The notes beneath the pieces were generated by a model, which saw nothing but the letters and a program-made list of their open reading frames with translations, had not been told where the DNA came from and made no database searches. Positions 49,243-57,089 of a stretch of 64,000 bases of DNA are shown here, piece by piece. The translations under genes were made by a program, and so were the position numbers. Numbering within the stretch: the first letter of the stretch is position 1; each line of letters starts with the position of its first letter. The stretch covers positions 1,736,001 through 1,800,000 of the forward strand of contig NZ_BMYZ01000001.1 of the NCBI RefSeq assembly GCF_014652535.1, in the 5' to 3' direction. Origin of the DNA: Cellvibrio zantedeschiae (GTDB lineage Bacteria > Pseudomonadota > Gammaproteobacteria > Pseudomonadales > Cellvibrionaceae).

Positions 49243-49983
49243 ATGACTAACCATGTTTTGCTCGACAATATCACCCACAAAGATTTAAAAATTATTACTA
49301 AAAAATCTGCCGAGTTCGGCGATAACCAACGCGGCGTAATTACCTTCCCTACCGAATTTCGCGCGATACAAAATGAGTACCCTATTTTTTTTCAACGCAA
49401 TCCTGATACCGATGAATTCCAGGCGGTTGCCATGCTCGGCTTCGAGGAAGGAGAAAATTTATTTCTGGATGAAAAAGGTTGGAACGCCAACTATATTCCC
49501 GCCGCTATTAATCGCGATCCATTTTTGATCGGCTACAAAAATGATACCCAGGACGGCGCACCTATTAAACGTGTCGCTGTTCATGTCGATATGGATAGCC
49601 CGCGCATCAGCAAAAACGACCAAGGCGCAGCCGTGTTTTTACCCTATGGTGGTAACAGCGAATATTTAGAACGCATTCAACGTATGCTACTTGTTATTCA
49701 AGACGGCGTACCCACCAGCAAAGCCATGTTTGATGCCTTTAAAAAATGGGATTTGCTTGAGCCCTTCACACTCAACATTGAATTTATTGATGGCAAAAAA
49801 TACAGCCTGATAAATAATTTCACCGTTAATGAAGAGAAACTTTACCAACTGGATGGCGCAGCCCTTCAAGAACTCAACAGCACCGGCTTTTTATTCTCCG
49901 CCTATATGGTTATTGCCTCCATGGCAAACATCCAAACATTAATAGAAAAACGTAATTCATTACTCGCTAAAACATCTGCCTGA
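49243..49983 (+). CDS. SapC family protein
   Basis: 246 aa protein matching the SapC family (PF07277-like; S-layer-associated SapC of Campylobacter): HVLLDNITHKDLKII near the start, then FPTEFRAIQNEYPIFF and MDSPRISKNDQGAAVFLPYGG. No signal peptide visible, so cytoplasmic as read. The ATG at 49243 has AAGGA seven bases upstream; the earlier TTG at 49210 is rejected. Lies between a TonB receptor and a halogenase, the usual arrangement in Xanthomonas and Caulobacter relatives. Its biochemical role is not established. Confidence 0.85.
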   Translation: MTNHVLLDNITHKDLKIITKKSAEFGDNQRGVITFPTEFRAIQNEYPIFFQRNPDTDEFQAVAMLGFEEGENLFLDEKGWNANYIPAAINRDPFLIGYKNDTQDGAPIKRVAVHVDMDSPRISKNDQGAAVFLPYGGNSEYLERIQRMLLVIQDGVPTSKAMFDAFKKWDLLEPFTLNIEFIDGKKYSLINNFTVNEEKLYQLDGAALQELNSTGFLFSAYMVIASMANIQTLIEKRNSLLAKTSA

Positions 49984-50040
49984 TAAATTCGGCACACGTA
50001 TTAGCTATAACTGATTACACATAAAAATATTGGAGTCTCC

Positions 50041-51519
50041 ATGAATAGCCCGGTAAAAAAAGTTGTTATTGCAGGCGGCGGAACCGCCGGCTGGATGGCT
50101 GCTGCCACACTCTCCTGTCAGCTCGGCCAAGTTATTGAAATCACCCTGATTGAATCTGATGAAATTGGCACTGTAGGCGTGGGTGAAGCAACCATTCCAC
50201 CTATGCAAGCCTTTCACAAATTAATTGGTATTGATGAGCAAGAATTTCTACGTGCCACCCAAGGCACATTCAAACTCGGCATCAGTTTTGAAAACTGGGG
50301 CGAAATTGGCGATCAATATATCCACTCTTTCGGTCAAACCGGCAAAGAGTTTTGGGCCGCCGATTTCCAACACTTTTGGTTAAAACTGCGCGAGCTTGGT
50401 TCAACTGCTGAATTCGGCGATTTTTGTTTAGAACTACAAGCAGCCAAGGAAAACAAATTTGCGATTACCGAAAATCCGCGCATCAATTTCGCCTACCATT
50501 TCAACGCAACCTTATACGCGCAATTTTTACGCAAATTCAGCGAAAAACGCGGCGTAAAACGCGTTGAAGGAAAAATTGCAGAAGTTGCCACCAATAGCGA
50601 TAACGGATTTATCCAAAGCTTAAAATTAACATCTGGTCAGGTCATTGACGGTGATTTATTTATCGATTGCACCGGTTTCCGCGGCTTGTTAATTGAGCAG
50701 ACATTACACACTGGCTACGAGGATTGGTCACACTGGTTAGTTAACGATAGCGCCATTGCTGTACAAACCGAGAGTGTGGGCCCAGCAATCCCTTATACGC
50801 GCGCTATTGCACATCCAAGCGGCTGGCAGTGGCAAATCCCCTTACAAAGCCGTGTAGGCAACGGAATGGTTTATTCCTCGCGTTTTATTTCTGATGAAGA
50901 TGCAAAGAAAACCTTTTTATCCAATTTAGATGGGCCCGCCATTACCGAACCTCGAGTGATTAAATTTAAAACTGGCCGCCGCATGAAGGGCTGGAATAAA
51001 AACTGTATTGCATTAGGTTTGGCGAGCGGATTTATCGAGCCACTGGAATCTACCAGCATTCATTTGATTATGTCTGGCATATTGCGCTTGATTAAACTTT
51101 TCCCAAACCATGGCATTAACGATGTCAATGTTGCGGAATACAACAAGCAATCGGCATTTGAAATTGAAAGCATTCGCGATTTTGTCATCCTGCATTACAA
51201 AGCGACTGAGCGTAGTGATTCTGAATACTGGCGCTATTGCCGCGATATGGAAGTGCCGGAAACTTTGGCGCACCGGATAAAATTATTTGCAGATAGCGGT
51301 TTAGCATTTAAAGGTGATGGCGAAATCTTCCGCATAGATTCCTGGACACAAGTCATGTTAGGCCAACGAATTTATCCGAAGTCTTACCATCCCATTGTTA
51401 ACGTAATGAATCAGGATGATCTAAAAAGATCAATTGAAGAGTTCGCTGTAGGTATTAAAAAACGTGTGGCGCAACTCCCAAGCCATGCTGATTTTGTGAA
51501 AGGCTATTGCGGAATTTAG
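50041..51519 (+). CDS. flavin-dependent tryptophan-halogenase family protein
   Basis: 492 aa FADH2-dependent enzyme. FAD motif GGGTAG at residues 12-17, catalytic lysine Lys78 in TFKLGISFENW, and the diagnostic WxWxIP at 262-267 (WQWQIP). These three features agree with a working halogenase rather than a monooxygenase. The closest type, from context with TonB receptor and SapC, is the BrvH/Xcc4156 group, which brominates free indole in vitro. The real substrate is unknown. It needs a flavin reductase that is not in the window. Confidence 0.88.
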   Translation: MNSPVKKVVIAGGGTAGWMAAATLSCQLGQVIEITLIESDEIGTVGVGEATIPPMQAFHKLIGIDEQEFLRATQGTFKLGISFENWGEIGDQYIHSFGQTGKEFWAADFQHFWLKLRELGSTAEFGDFCLELQAAKENKFAITENPRINFAYHFNATLYAQFLRKFSEKRGVKRVEGKIAEVATNSDNGFIQSLKLTSGQVIDGDLFIDCTGFRGLLIEQTLHTGYEDWSHWLVNDSAIAVQTESVGPAIPYTRAIAHPSGWQWQIPLQSRVGNGMVYSSRFISDEDAKKTFLSNLDGPAITEPRVIKFKTGRRMKGWNKNCIALGLASGFIEPLESTSIHLIMSGILRLIKLFPNHGINDVNVAEYNKQSAFEIESIRDFVILHYKATERSDSEYWRYCRDMEVPETLAHRIKLFADSGLAFKGDGEIFRIDSWTQVMLGQRIYPKSYHPIVNVMNQDDLKRSIEEFAVGIKKRVAQLPSHADFVKGYCGI

Positions 51520-51533
51520 TTGAATTATCGCTA

Positions 51534-51574
51534 TAAAAAAACCTCAGGCATCGTTGATACCTGAGGTTTTTTTC
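51534..51574 (+). terminator. rho-independent terminator after the halogenase gene
   Basis: ACCTCAGG and CCTGAGGT pair, with an inner ATC-GTT-GAT extension, flanked by A and T runs. It ends the sapC-halogenase unit and can also serve the convergent sigma-54 regulator gene. Confidence 0.9.
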
Positions 51575-51614
51575 TTTAATTTTTACTGCTCAATTTGTAA
51601 ATATTTAGCGTAAA

Positions 51615-52823
51615 TCACCCGGCTTGCAACTCAGCTAGCTGCACTTCCGTAGGGTCTTCATAATCTCCCGCTCTTCCATAGCTATTGTCAGTTAACAAAC
51701 CATGGCGCTTCAACAGAGTGCGCATTACATTACGGGAAATTCCCAACAAGGCAGCACCATGAACTTGATTGGAACGTACATAAGCAAACGCCTGATGCAC
51801 AATTAAACTTTCCAAACGCTCAAAGTGCGGTCCATCGCCCTGCTCGGTAAATAACCTACGCAACTGTTGCGCAATAATTGCCAAGGGGTCATCTTGCGGA
51901 ACATTGGAAGACGAATGAATACTTTGTGGCACACCCGCTATGTGAGGCTTAGGGCGCGACTCTGGATAAGCTTGGGAACTGCGTGGCGCACCGGTTTCCC
52001 AACCACCGGTAACCTTCAAATGAGATGCATCAATCGTATCCGCACCGGCCACCAAAAGCGCAAAATGAACTACGTTTTCCAGCTCGCGAATATTGCCCGG
52101 CCAGGAATAATGCAACAATAAATCTACCGCCTCTGCCGAAAATTGCGGGCGTTGTTTATAGCCCATGCGTTGGCTATAGGTTTTCAAAAAATGTTCTGCG
52201 AGTGGCAATACATCACCCGGTCTGTCACGCAGTGGTGGAAGTTTAACGTGTGCAATATTAATTCTGTATAACAAATCACGGCGGAAATGCCCGGCAGAAA
52301 CCGCGTAATCCAAATCCACGTTGGTTGCTGCAACCAAACGCACGTCAACGGCAATAGATTTACGCGATCCGATACGTACTACTTCTTTTTCTTGCAGCAC
52401 GCGCAATAGTTTTACTTGCAACGGAAGAGGCAAATCGCCAATTTCATCTAAAAATAATGTGCCGCCATTAGCCGCTTCAAACCAACCTTCACGCTTGCCC
52501 GCAGCACCGGTGAATGATCCTGCCTCATGGCCAAAGAGTTCGCTTTCTGCCAGGTGATCGCTAATCGCTCCACAGTTCACTGCAAGGAAAGGCCCCTTTC
52601 TACCGCTCAACAAATGGATATGGCGAGCAACCAATTCTTTACCCGTGCCTGTTTCACCGCCGATTAATACAGGCGCTTCACTGGGTGAAATTCGTTCAAT
52701 ATATTCTAACAACTCTGCTGAAATTGGATCAGAGAAAACCAACGCCTTAGCGCGTACAGATAAGGGTTGGGCATTACCACCTTCCAGAGAAAGCACAACG
52801 GGTTCTTTAGATGAGTCGCTCAC
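51615..52823 (-). CDS. sigma-54 enhancer-binding protein without sensor domain (SfnR-like)
   Basis: 402 aa activator of sigma-54 RNA polymerase. Walker A GETGTGKE at 56-63, a GAFTGA loop in the GSFTGA form at 102-107, Walker B GGTLFLDEIGD near 120-130, LLYRIN and WPGNIRELENV, and a C-terminal Fis-type helix-turn-helix (GAALLGISRNVMRTLLKRHGL). Only about 30 residues precede the AAA+ domain, so there is no receiver or GAF sensor, as in SfnR. The GTG start (52823) has GAGG seven bases upstream. Downstream of sbp on the same strand; sulfur control is inference from that neighbour. Confidence 0.9.
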   Translation of the reverse strand: MSDSSKEPVVLSLEGGNAQPLSVRAKALVFSDPISAELLEYIERISPSEAPVLIGGETGTGKELVARHIHLLSGRKGPFLAVNCGAISDHLAESELFGHEAGSFTGAAGKREGWFEAANGGTLFLDEIGDLPLPLQVKLLRVLQEKEVVRIGSRKSIAVDVRLVAATNVDLDYAVSAGHFRRDLLYRINIAHVKLPPLRDRPGDVLPLAEHFLKTYSQRMGYKQRPQFSAEAVDLLLHYSWPGNIRELENVVHFALLVAGADTIDASHLKVTGGWETGAPRSSQAYPESRPKPHIAGVPQSIHSSSNVPQDDPLAIIAQQLRRLFTEQGDGPHFERLESLIVHQAFAYVRSNQVHGAALLGISRNVMRTLLKRHGLLTDNSYGRAGDYEDPTEVQLAELQAG

Positions 52824-53020
52824 GATGTGACCTCAGATTTATTTTGCAGTGAATACAAATTGCCATAAGGCTCAATATGTGACGCATTGTAAAAGTTAAA
52901 TTCGAAAATCATAAGGAATTTATAAATCTAAAGTTATAACTAAAAAATAAATATTCAGACGACAAACGAGTTAATGAAAACCAACAAAATTCGCGAATAG
53001 AAAATTGCCTTTTCCATAAA

Positions 53021-53047
53021 ACAACACCTGCACATGGCAGGTGTTGT
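53021..53047 (-). terminator. terminator after sbp
   Basis: ACAACACCTGC, 5-base loop, GCAGGTGTTGT: an 11-bp perfect stem with a moderate T tract on the minus strand. It separates sbp from the sigma-54 regulator gene. Confidence 0.75.
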
Positions 53048-53074
53048 CCGGGTTTTATCGACTTAGCGTAAAAA

Positions 53075-54073
53075 TTACTTAACGTAAATTTTATCGAAAA
53101 TGCCACCATCGCCGAAGTGTTCTGGCTGCGCCTTACCCCAACCACCAAAATCATCGATAGTAACGAATGCGAGTTTCGGGAAGTTTTTGGCATAAGTCGC
53201 TGCAACTTGTGCATCACGTGGACGGTAGTAGTTCTTGGCAGCAATTTCCTGGCCTTCTTTGCTGTAGAGGTAGCTCAAGTATGCTTGAGCTACAGCAGTG
53301 TTGCCTTTTGCTTCAGCATTTTTATCCACTACTGCAACAGACGGCTCAGCAAGAACGGAGATTGATGGAACAACGATATCAAATTTGTCTGCACCGAATT
53401 CTTTCAATGCCAAATGAGCTTCGTTTTCCCATGCCAAAAGCACATCACCTACACCGCGCTGTGCGAAGGTAGTGGTTGAGCCACGAGCACCGGAATCCAG
53501 CACAGGAACGTTTTTATACAACTTCGCAACGAAATCTTGTGCTGCTTGATCAGAACCTAATTTCTTTCTCGCGTAGCCCCAAGCTGCCAAATAATTCCAG
53601 CGTGCGCCGCCAGAAGTTTTTGGGTTTGGAGTAATGACTTCAACACCAGGCTTAATTAAATCATCCCAGTCTTTGATTTTTTTCGGGTTGCCTTTTTTCA
53701 CCAGGAACACAATAGTAGAGGTGTATGGAGCACTGTTGTTAGGTAAGCGGGTAATCCAGTTATCTGCTAATAACTTCCCTTTTTTTGCCAAGGCATCTAC
53801 GTCTGCAGCCAAAGCCAAAGTGGCTACGTCAGCTTGCAGACCATCAATTACTGCACGTGATTGACTGCCAGAGCCACCATGAGATTGCTCAACCTTAACA
53901 ACATCACCCGTTTTTTCTTTCCAGTATTTAGCGAAAGCGGTGTTGTACTCTACATAGAGTTCACGGGTTGGATCGTAAGATGCATTTAACAAGGTAATAT
54001 CTTTTGCAAAAGCAGTAGATGAAATTAATAGGGTTGCCGCAAAGAGCGCAGCGTGTTTGGTAAACAGCTTCAT
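53075..54073 (-). CDS. sbp: sulfate-binding periplasmic protein
   Basis: 332 aa periplasmic receptor for the CysTWA sulfate/thiosulfate importer. Signal peptide cleaved after [48 protein letters not shown] and [16 protein letters not shown]-type motifs match Sbp/CysP. The ATG at 54073 has GAGGAA upstream. No cysT, cysW or cysA lies beside it, so it works with a transporter encoded elsewhere. A sigma-54-like promoter lies about 64 bases upstream of the start. Confidence 0.95.
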   Translation of the reverse strand: MKLFTKHAALFAATLLISSTAFAKDITLLNASYDPTRELYVEYNTAFAKYWKEKTGDVVKVEQSHGGSGSQSRAVIDGLQADVATLALAADVDALAKKGKLLADNWITRLPNNSAPYTSTIVFLVKKGNPKKIKDWDDLIKPGVEVITPNPKTSGGARWNYLAAWGYARKKLGSDQAAQDFVAKLYKNVPVLDSGARGSTTTFAQRGVGDVLLAWENEAHLALKEFGADKFDIVVPSISVLAEPSVAVVDKNAEAKGNTAVAQAYLSYLYSKEGQEIAAKNYYRPRDAQVAATYAKNFPKLAFVTIDDFGGWGKAQPEHFGDGGIFDKIYVK

Positions 54074-54146
54074 AAATTTTCCTCAGACAAAACAGATAAG
54101 GGTTAAAGCGAACAAAAAATTTAACCTTGTTGCTTGATGATACTTA

Positions 54147-54162
54147 TGCCATATCTATGCCA
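54147..54162 (-). promoter_or_regulatory. candidate sigma-54 promoter of sbp
   Basis: On the minus strand TGGCATAGATATGGCA: GG and GC at the exact -24/-12 spacing and 10 of 12 informative consensus positions (TGGCACR-N4-TTGCW). Predicted start about 54137, giving a 64-base leader before sbp. Confidence 0.55.
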
Positions 54163-54416
54163 GCGAAGATGTTTTTTTAGATGAGTTAAGTGAAACAAAA
54201 TTAAAATAGTTATAAGGAAGAAAATTTAATCGGAATGAAAAATTAGTGTAATAAAGATTTAATATTGGCTAAGGTTTCTCTTGGATATCTAGAAGAAATG
54301 ATAAAAAATATGGCGCCCGATTTTAATAAGCTTTCATAAACATAGATTGCGCCAGTACAAAAAAGTATCTGCAGAAGTAACAAGCCGCTAAAAAATCCTG
54401 TTTATATTTGCACACG

Positions 54417-54432
54417 TGTTGAATTTCAAACA
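54417..54432. repeat. TGTTGAATT inverted repeat, sbp upstream copy 1
   Basis: TGTTGAATTTCAAACA contains TTGAA-T-TTCAA, a perfect inverted repeat. It lies about 270 bases upstream of the sbp -24 element. Proposed enhancer site for the adjacent sigma-54 activator. Confidence 0.45.
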
Positions 54433-54450
54433 AACACCACCAATCAGCCC

Positions 54451-54466
54451 TGTTGAATTCTGTACA
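54451..54466. repeat. TGTTGAATT repeat, sbp upstream copy 2
   Basis: TGTTGAATTCTGTACA shares the first nine bases with copy 1 but is less symmetrical. Its centre is 34 bases from that of copy 1, roughly three helical turns. Confidence 0.35.
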
Positions 54467-54485
54467 CCTGAAACCAAAACAGAAA

Positions 54486-54528
54486 AAAGCCTCTCAATCT
54501 TAATCCCTGGACAAAAATGAGAGGCTTT
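54486..54528 (-). terminator. terminator after the minus-strand TonB receptor
   Basis: AAAGCCTCTCA and TGAGAGGCTTT pair across a 21-base loop, with a T run on the minus strand. It ends the 54563-56662 gene. Confidence 0.8.
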
Positions 54529-54562
54529 AGCAACGAAGGAAAATATGAAAGGGAAAATAAAG

Positions 54563-56662
54563 CTAGAAATTATATTTTAACCCTACGCGTACTGAACGGG
54601 GTTCTTCAGCGCGGCTTACACGACCACCCTCTAGATCAAAAGCATTTTCATAGTAGTAAACAATGTCCTTGCCATCGTGATCGAGCAGGTTTAATACCTC
54701 ACCGTAAACAGTGATTTTTTCAAACTCATAGGCAAGGCGAACGTTCAACATGGTTTCACCGTCTGCACGCTTCGAGTTATCTGGCAATAAAGGATAAGAA
54801 CCCAGGTAACGTAAACGTGCACTAAGCTCCCAGCCATTACGTGTTGCAGCAACGCCAATTTCACCCGCATTTTCTACGGCACCTTCAACGTATTCACCGC
54901 CCGATTCTTCCGGGTCGATGTTGCGCGCCTTGCTGCCGGTATAAACTGCATCAATCCCAAGCCACTCTACAGGTTTCCAAAAAGCGACCAATTCGTAACC
55001 CTGGCGTTTAGCACCACCCTTAGGTTCTACGGAGTTGGAGTCTCCCACAAAAATTAATTCGCTCGATAAATTTAACCACCAATAAGCCGCGCTAATTTTA
55101 AAATTGCCTTGCTCAAAACGCAGGCCACTTTCATAACCGCTACCGCGGACTAACGCAGGAACAGATACTTCTTTATTGACTACACCACGCGCGTCATTCG
55201 AGTGAAAGCCCTGCCCCCAGTTTCCGTACAACTCAATTTGATCGGTCAACGTGTAAGCGATTCCCAATTTAGGCGAGCTAATATTATCTGTGCTATCACC
55301 AACATTTATGGTATCGCCAGAGCCAGAATTAGCCGCTACGCTGGAGTCATAAACGTCTGCGCGAAAACCGGCAGTAAGACGCAATTTTTCTAGAGGACGC
55401 CAATTGGATTCGACATAAACACCCAAAGAGTTTTCATCAACTTTATTGTCACTAATGTTGGCGATAAAATAGCCCAATCGAGTTGCATTCAAACCCACTT
55501 TCGAAATTTTATCGTAACGCCATTCAGCGCCGACCAACACATCAAATTCATCGCCCTTATAAAAGATGCGTTCAAAACGCCCACCGAAGGTATTGCGGCG
55601 ATCAAACTGATCAATTTGGCCATCTTCTGTGTAGGTGGGATTAGACAGCATGTGCCAATCGTAGAATTGACCATAGAGCGTTGCACGCCAATCATCGCCC
55701 AACCAATTGCTGGTTAAAATCCAGCGATTGGTTTTTCCATAGGCTGATGGATCAAGCGAGCAAAATTCGTCTTTGCAATTCTCACTGCCAAATGCACTTT
55801 CCGGTGTTTGCTCTGTAGGATGCCAGGTCGCTATGTAACCAGACAAAGAAAGATCCCAGGTTCCGTAATCCGTCTTCTCGGAATATTTACCCCACACAGA
55901 TTTATGCTGGAGATCTTCTGGCAATTCCCAAGGGCCATCATAAGTTTTGTACTGGCCAATAAAAGTTAACTTGCCATCACCCACTTCGGTTGTACCGCCT
56001 CCAGCGACCCTACCCCATCCATAGCTTCCACCTTCAACTGCAAGAAATGGAGCACCGAGACTATCGATACTTTTAAAGTGCCCACTTCCCGCCATAGAAA
56101 AATCACCGGCAGCAGCACGGTAAGTTCCTTTACGATAATCAACGCGCTCCACCGTTTCAGGAATTAAACCATTCACATCCAAATAGCCCTGACCGTGGCC
56201 GTGAGTTCGAAGATTCCAGGGCACATCATCTATATAAGTGGTGAAGTCGGTACCGTGGTCCAAATTAAAACCGCGCAAAAAATATTGGTTGGCTTTGCCA
56301 CTGCCCGAGTGTTGCGCAGCAATCATTCCCGGCACTGCTTCCAATAAATCTGCAACACGTAGCATTGGGCGCACGAGCAAATCATCGCCACCCACAGAAC
56401 CTTCGCTGGCCGCGCCAGCCACACCGATAAGTTTTTCACCGCGACCGAAAATAATGACTTCATCTATAGCGTCAGCTACAGCAAGGCTGGCATCAGCCGA
56501 TGCAATTAAAGCAGTTGAAGATTTAACTAAAGCGGTTTGCGCAGATAAATTAGCGGAATACAACAATGGTGCAGCAATGGAACTATAAAGCGCTAGCTGT
56601 TTAAATTTTGAAAATCGCGGTCGATAATTGAAAGACAACGGGGGCGTATTAAGCAAGAGCAT
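54563..56662 (-). CDS. TonB-dependent receptor
   Basis: 699 aa outer-membrane receptor. Long signal region (to about residue 42), TonB box DEVIIFG, plug domain with PMLRVADLLEAVPGMIAAQHSG, YFLRGFNLDHGTDFTTYID and RVDYRKGTYRAAAGDFSMAG, and a beta-barrel ending RVGLKYNF. The gene is divergent from a second TonB receptor, sharing a 427-base intergenic region. I saw no -24/-12 element for this direction. The ligand is unknown; the GDFSxAG plug type is not diagnostic. Confidence 0.9.
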   Translation of the reverse strand: MLLLNTPPLSFNYRPRFSKFKQLALYSSIAAPLLYSANLSAQTALVKSSTALIASADASLAVADAIDEVIIFGRGEKLIGVAGAASEGSVGGDDLLVRPMLRVADLLEAVPGMIAAQHSGSGKANQYFLRGFNLDHGTDFTTYIDDVPWNLRTHGHGQGYLDVNGLIPETVERVDYRKGTYRAAAGDFSMAGSGHFKSIDSLGAPFLAVEGGSYGWGRVAGGGTTEVGDGKLTFIGQYKTYDGPWELPEDLQHKSVWGKYSEKTDYGTWDLSLSGYIATWHPTEQTPESAFGSENCKDEFCSLDPSAYGKTNRWILTSNWLGDDWRATLYGQFYDWHMLSNPTYTEDGQIDQFDRRNTFGGRFERIFYKGDEFDVLVGAEWRYDKISKVGLNATRLGYFIANISDNKVDENSLGVYVESNWRPLEKLRLTAGFRADVYDSSVAANSGSGDTINVGDSTDNISSPKLGIAYTLTDQIELYGNWGQGFHSNDARGVVNKEVSVPALVRGSGYESGLRFEQGNFKISAAYWWLNLSSELIFVGDSNSVEPKGGAKRQGYELVAFWKPVEWLGIDAVYTGSKARNIDPEESGGEYVEGAVENAGEIGVAATRNGWELSARLRYLGSYPLLPDNSKRADGETMLNVRLAYEFEKITVYGEVLNLLDHDGKDIVYYYENAFDLEGGRVSRAEEPRSVRVGLKYNF

Positions 56663-56821
56663 TTAAAAATTCCTAATAATAAATAGTGATTGATCCTTTC
56701 GTTAGCAACAACAATATATTAACGAAAACTTTAAGATGACGATTGAACCGCCGATACTAGAGAAATACTTTTTTAATAAAAAAGACTATTTATTTATTAG
56801 CTTATAACGACAAAAATTTAA

Positions 56822-56837
56822 TGTTGAATAATTAACA
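56822..56837. repeat. TGTTGAAT inverted repeat, TonB receptor copy 1
   Basis: TGTTGAATAATTAACA; arms TGTT and AACA pair with further partial pairs inside. It matches the copies upstream of sbp over TGTTGAAT and ends in ACA. Confidence 0.4.
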
Positions 56838-56875
56838 GCAGCAAAAAACATGCTGCAATCTAATCATCATGGGCC

Positions 56876-56891
56876 TGTTGAATTTCCAACA
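56876..56891. repeat. TGTTGAAT inverted repeat, TonB receptor copy 2
   Basis: TGTTGAATTTCCAACA, arms TGTTG and CAACA. Differs from sbp copy 1 at a single base. Its centre is 54 bases from that of copy 1 and about 140 bases upstream of the -24 element at 57024. Confidence 0.45.
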
Positions 56892-57023
56892 CCCATCAAA
56901 CTTTAAGATGTTTTTTACAAACAAGATTCCAGCTTCTAAAAAAACTTGGCGATAGCCGCAACCTCAAGCCAGACAAGGTTTTCCGAAAAAATACAAAACT
57001 TGGACGGTGCGATTTCCAGCACT

Positions 57024-57039
57024 TGGCACACTTATTGAG
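57024..57039 (+). promoter_or_regulatory. candidate sigma-54 promoter of the plus-strand TonB receptor
   Basis: TGGCACACTTATTGAG: a perfect -24 box and TTG at the right spacing, but the -12 GC reads GA. 10 of 12 informative positions agree. Predicted start about 57049, a 40-base leader. Confidence 0.45.
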
Positions 57040-57089
57040 TTAGCCAAGCTCGTAAACCATTCAAAGATTTTTATAGCTGGAGTTATTTA

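Larger units (their letters stand above)
54074..54485. other. sbp upstream region
   Basis: About 410 AT-rich bases without a supported gene. It holds the -24/-12 element at 54147-54162 and two copies of the TGTTGAATT repeat at 54417-54466. Confidence 0.5.
56663..57089. other. divergent promoter region between two TonB receptors
   Basis: 427 AT-rich bases with no supported gene. It holds two TGTTGAAT repeats (56822-56837 and 56876-56891) and a -24/-12 element at 57024-57039. Confidence 0.5.

Noticed and set aside
56663-56821. sigma-54 promoter for the minus-strand TonB receptor
   Set aside because: No GG-N10-GC pair at correct spacing in the minus-strand direction.
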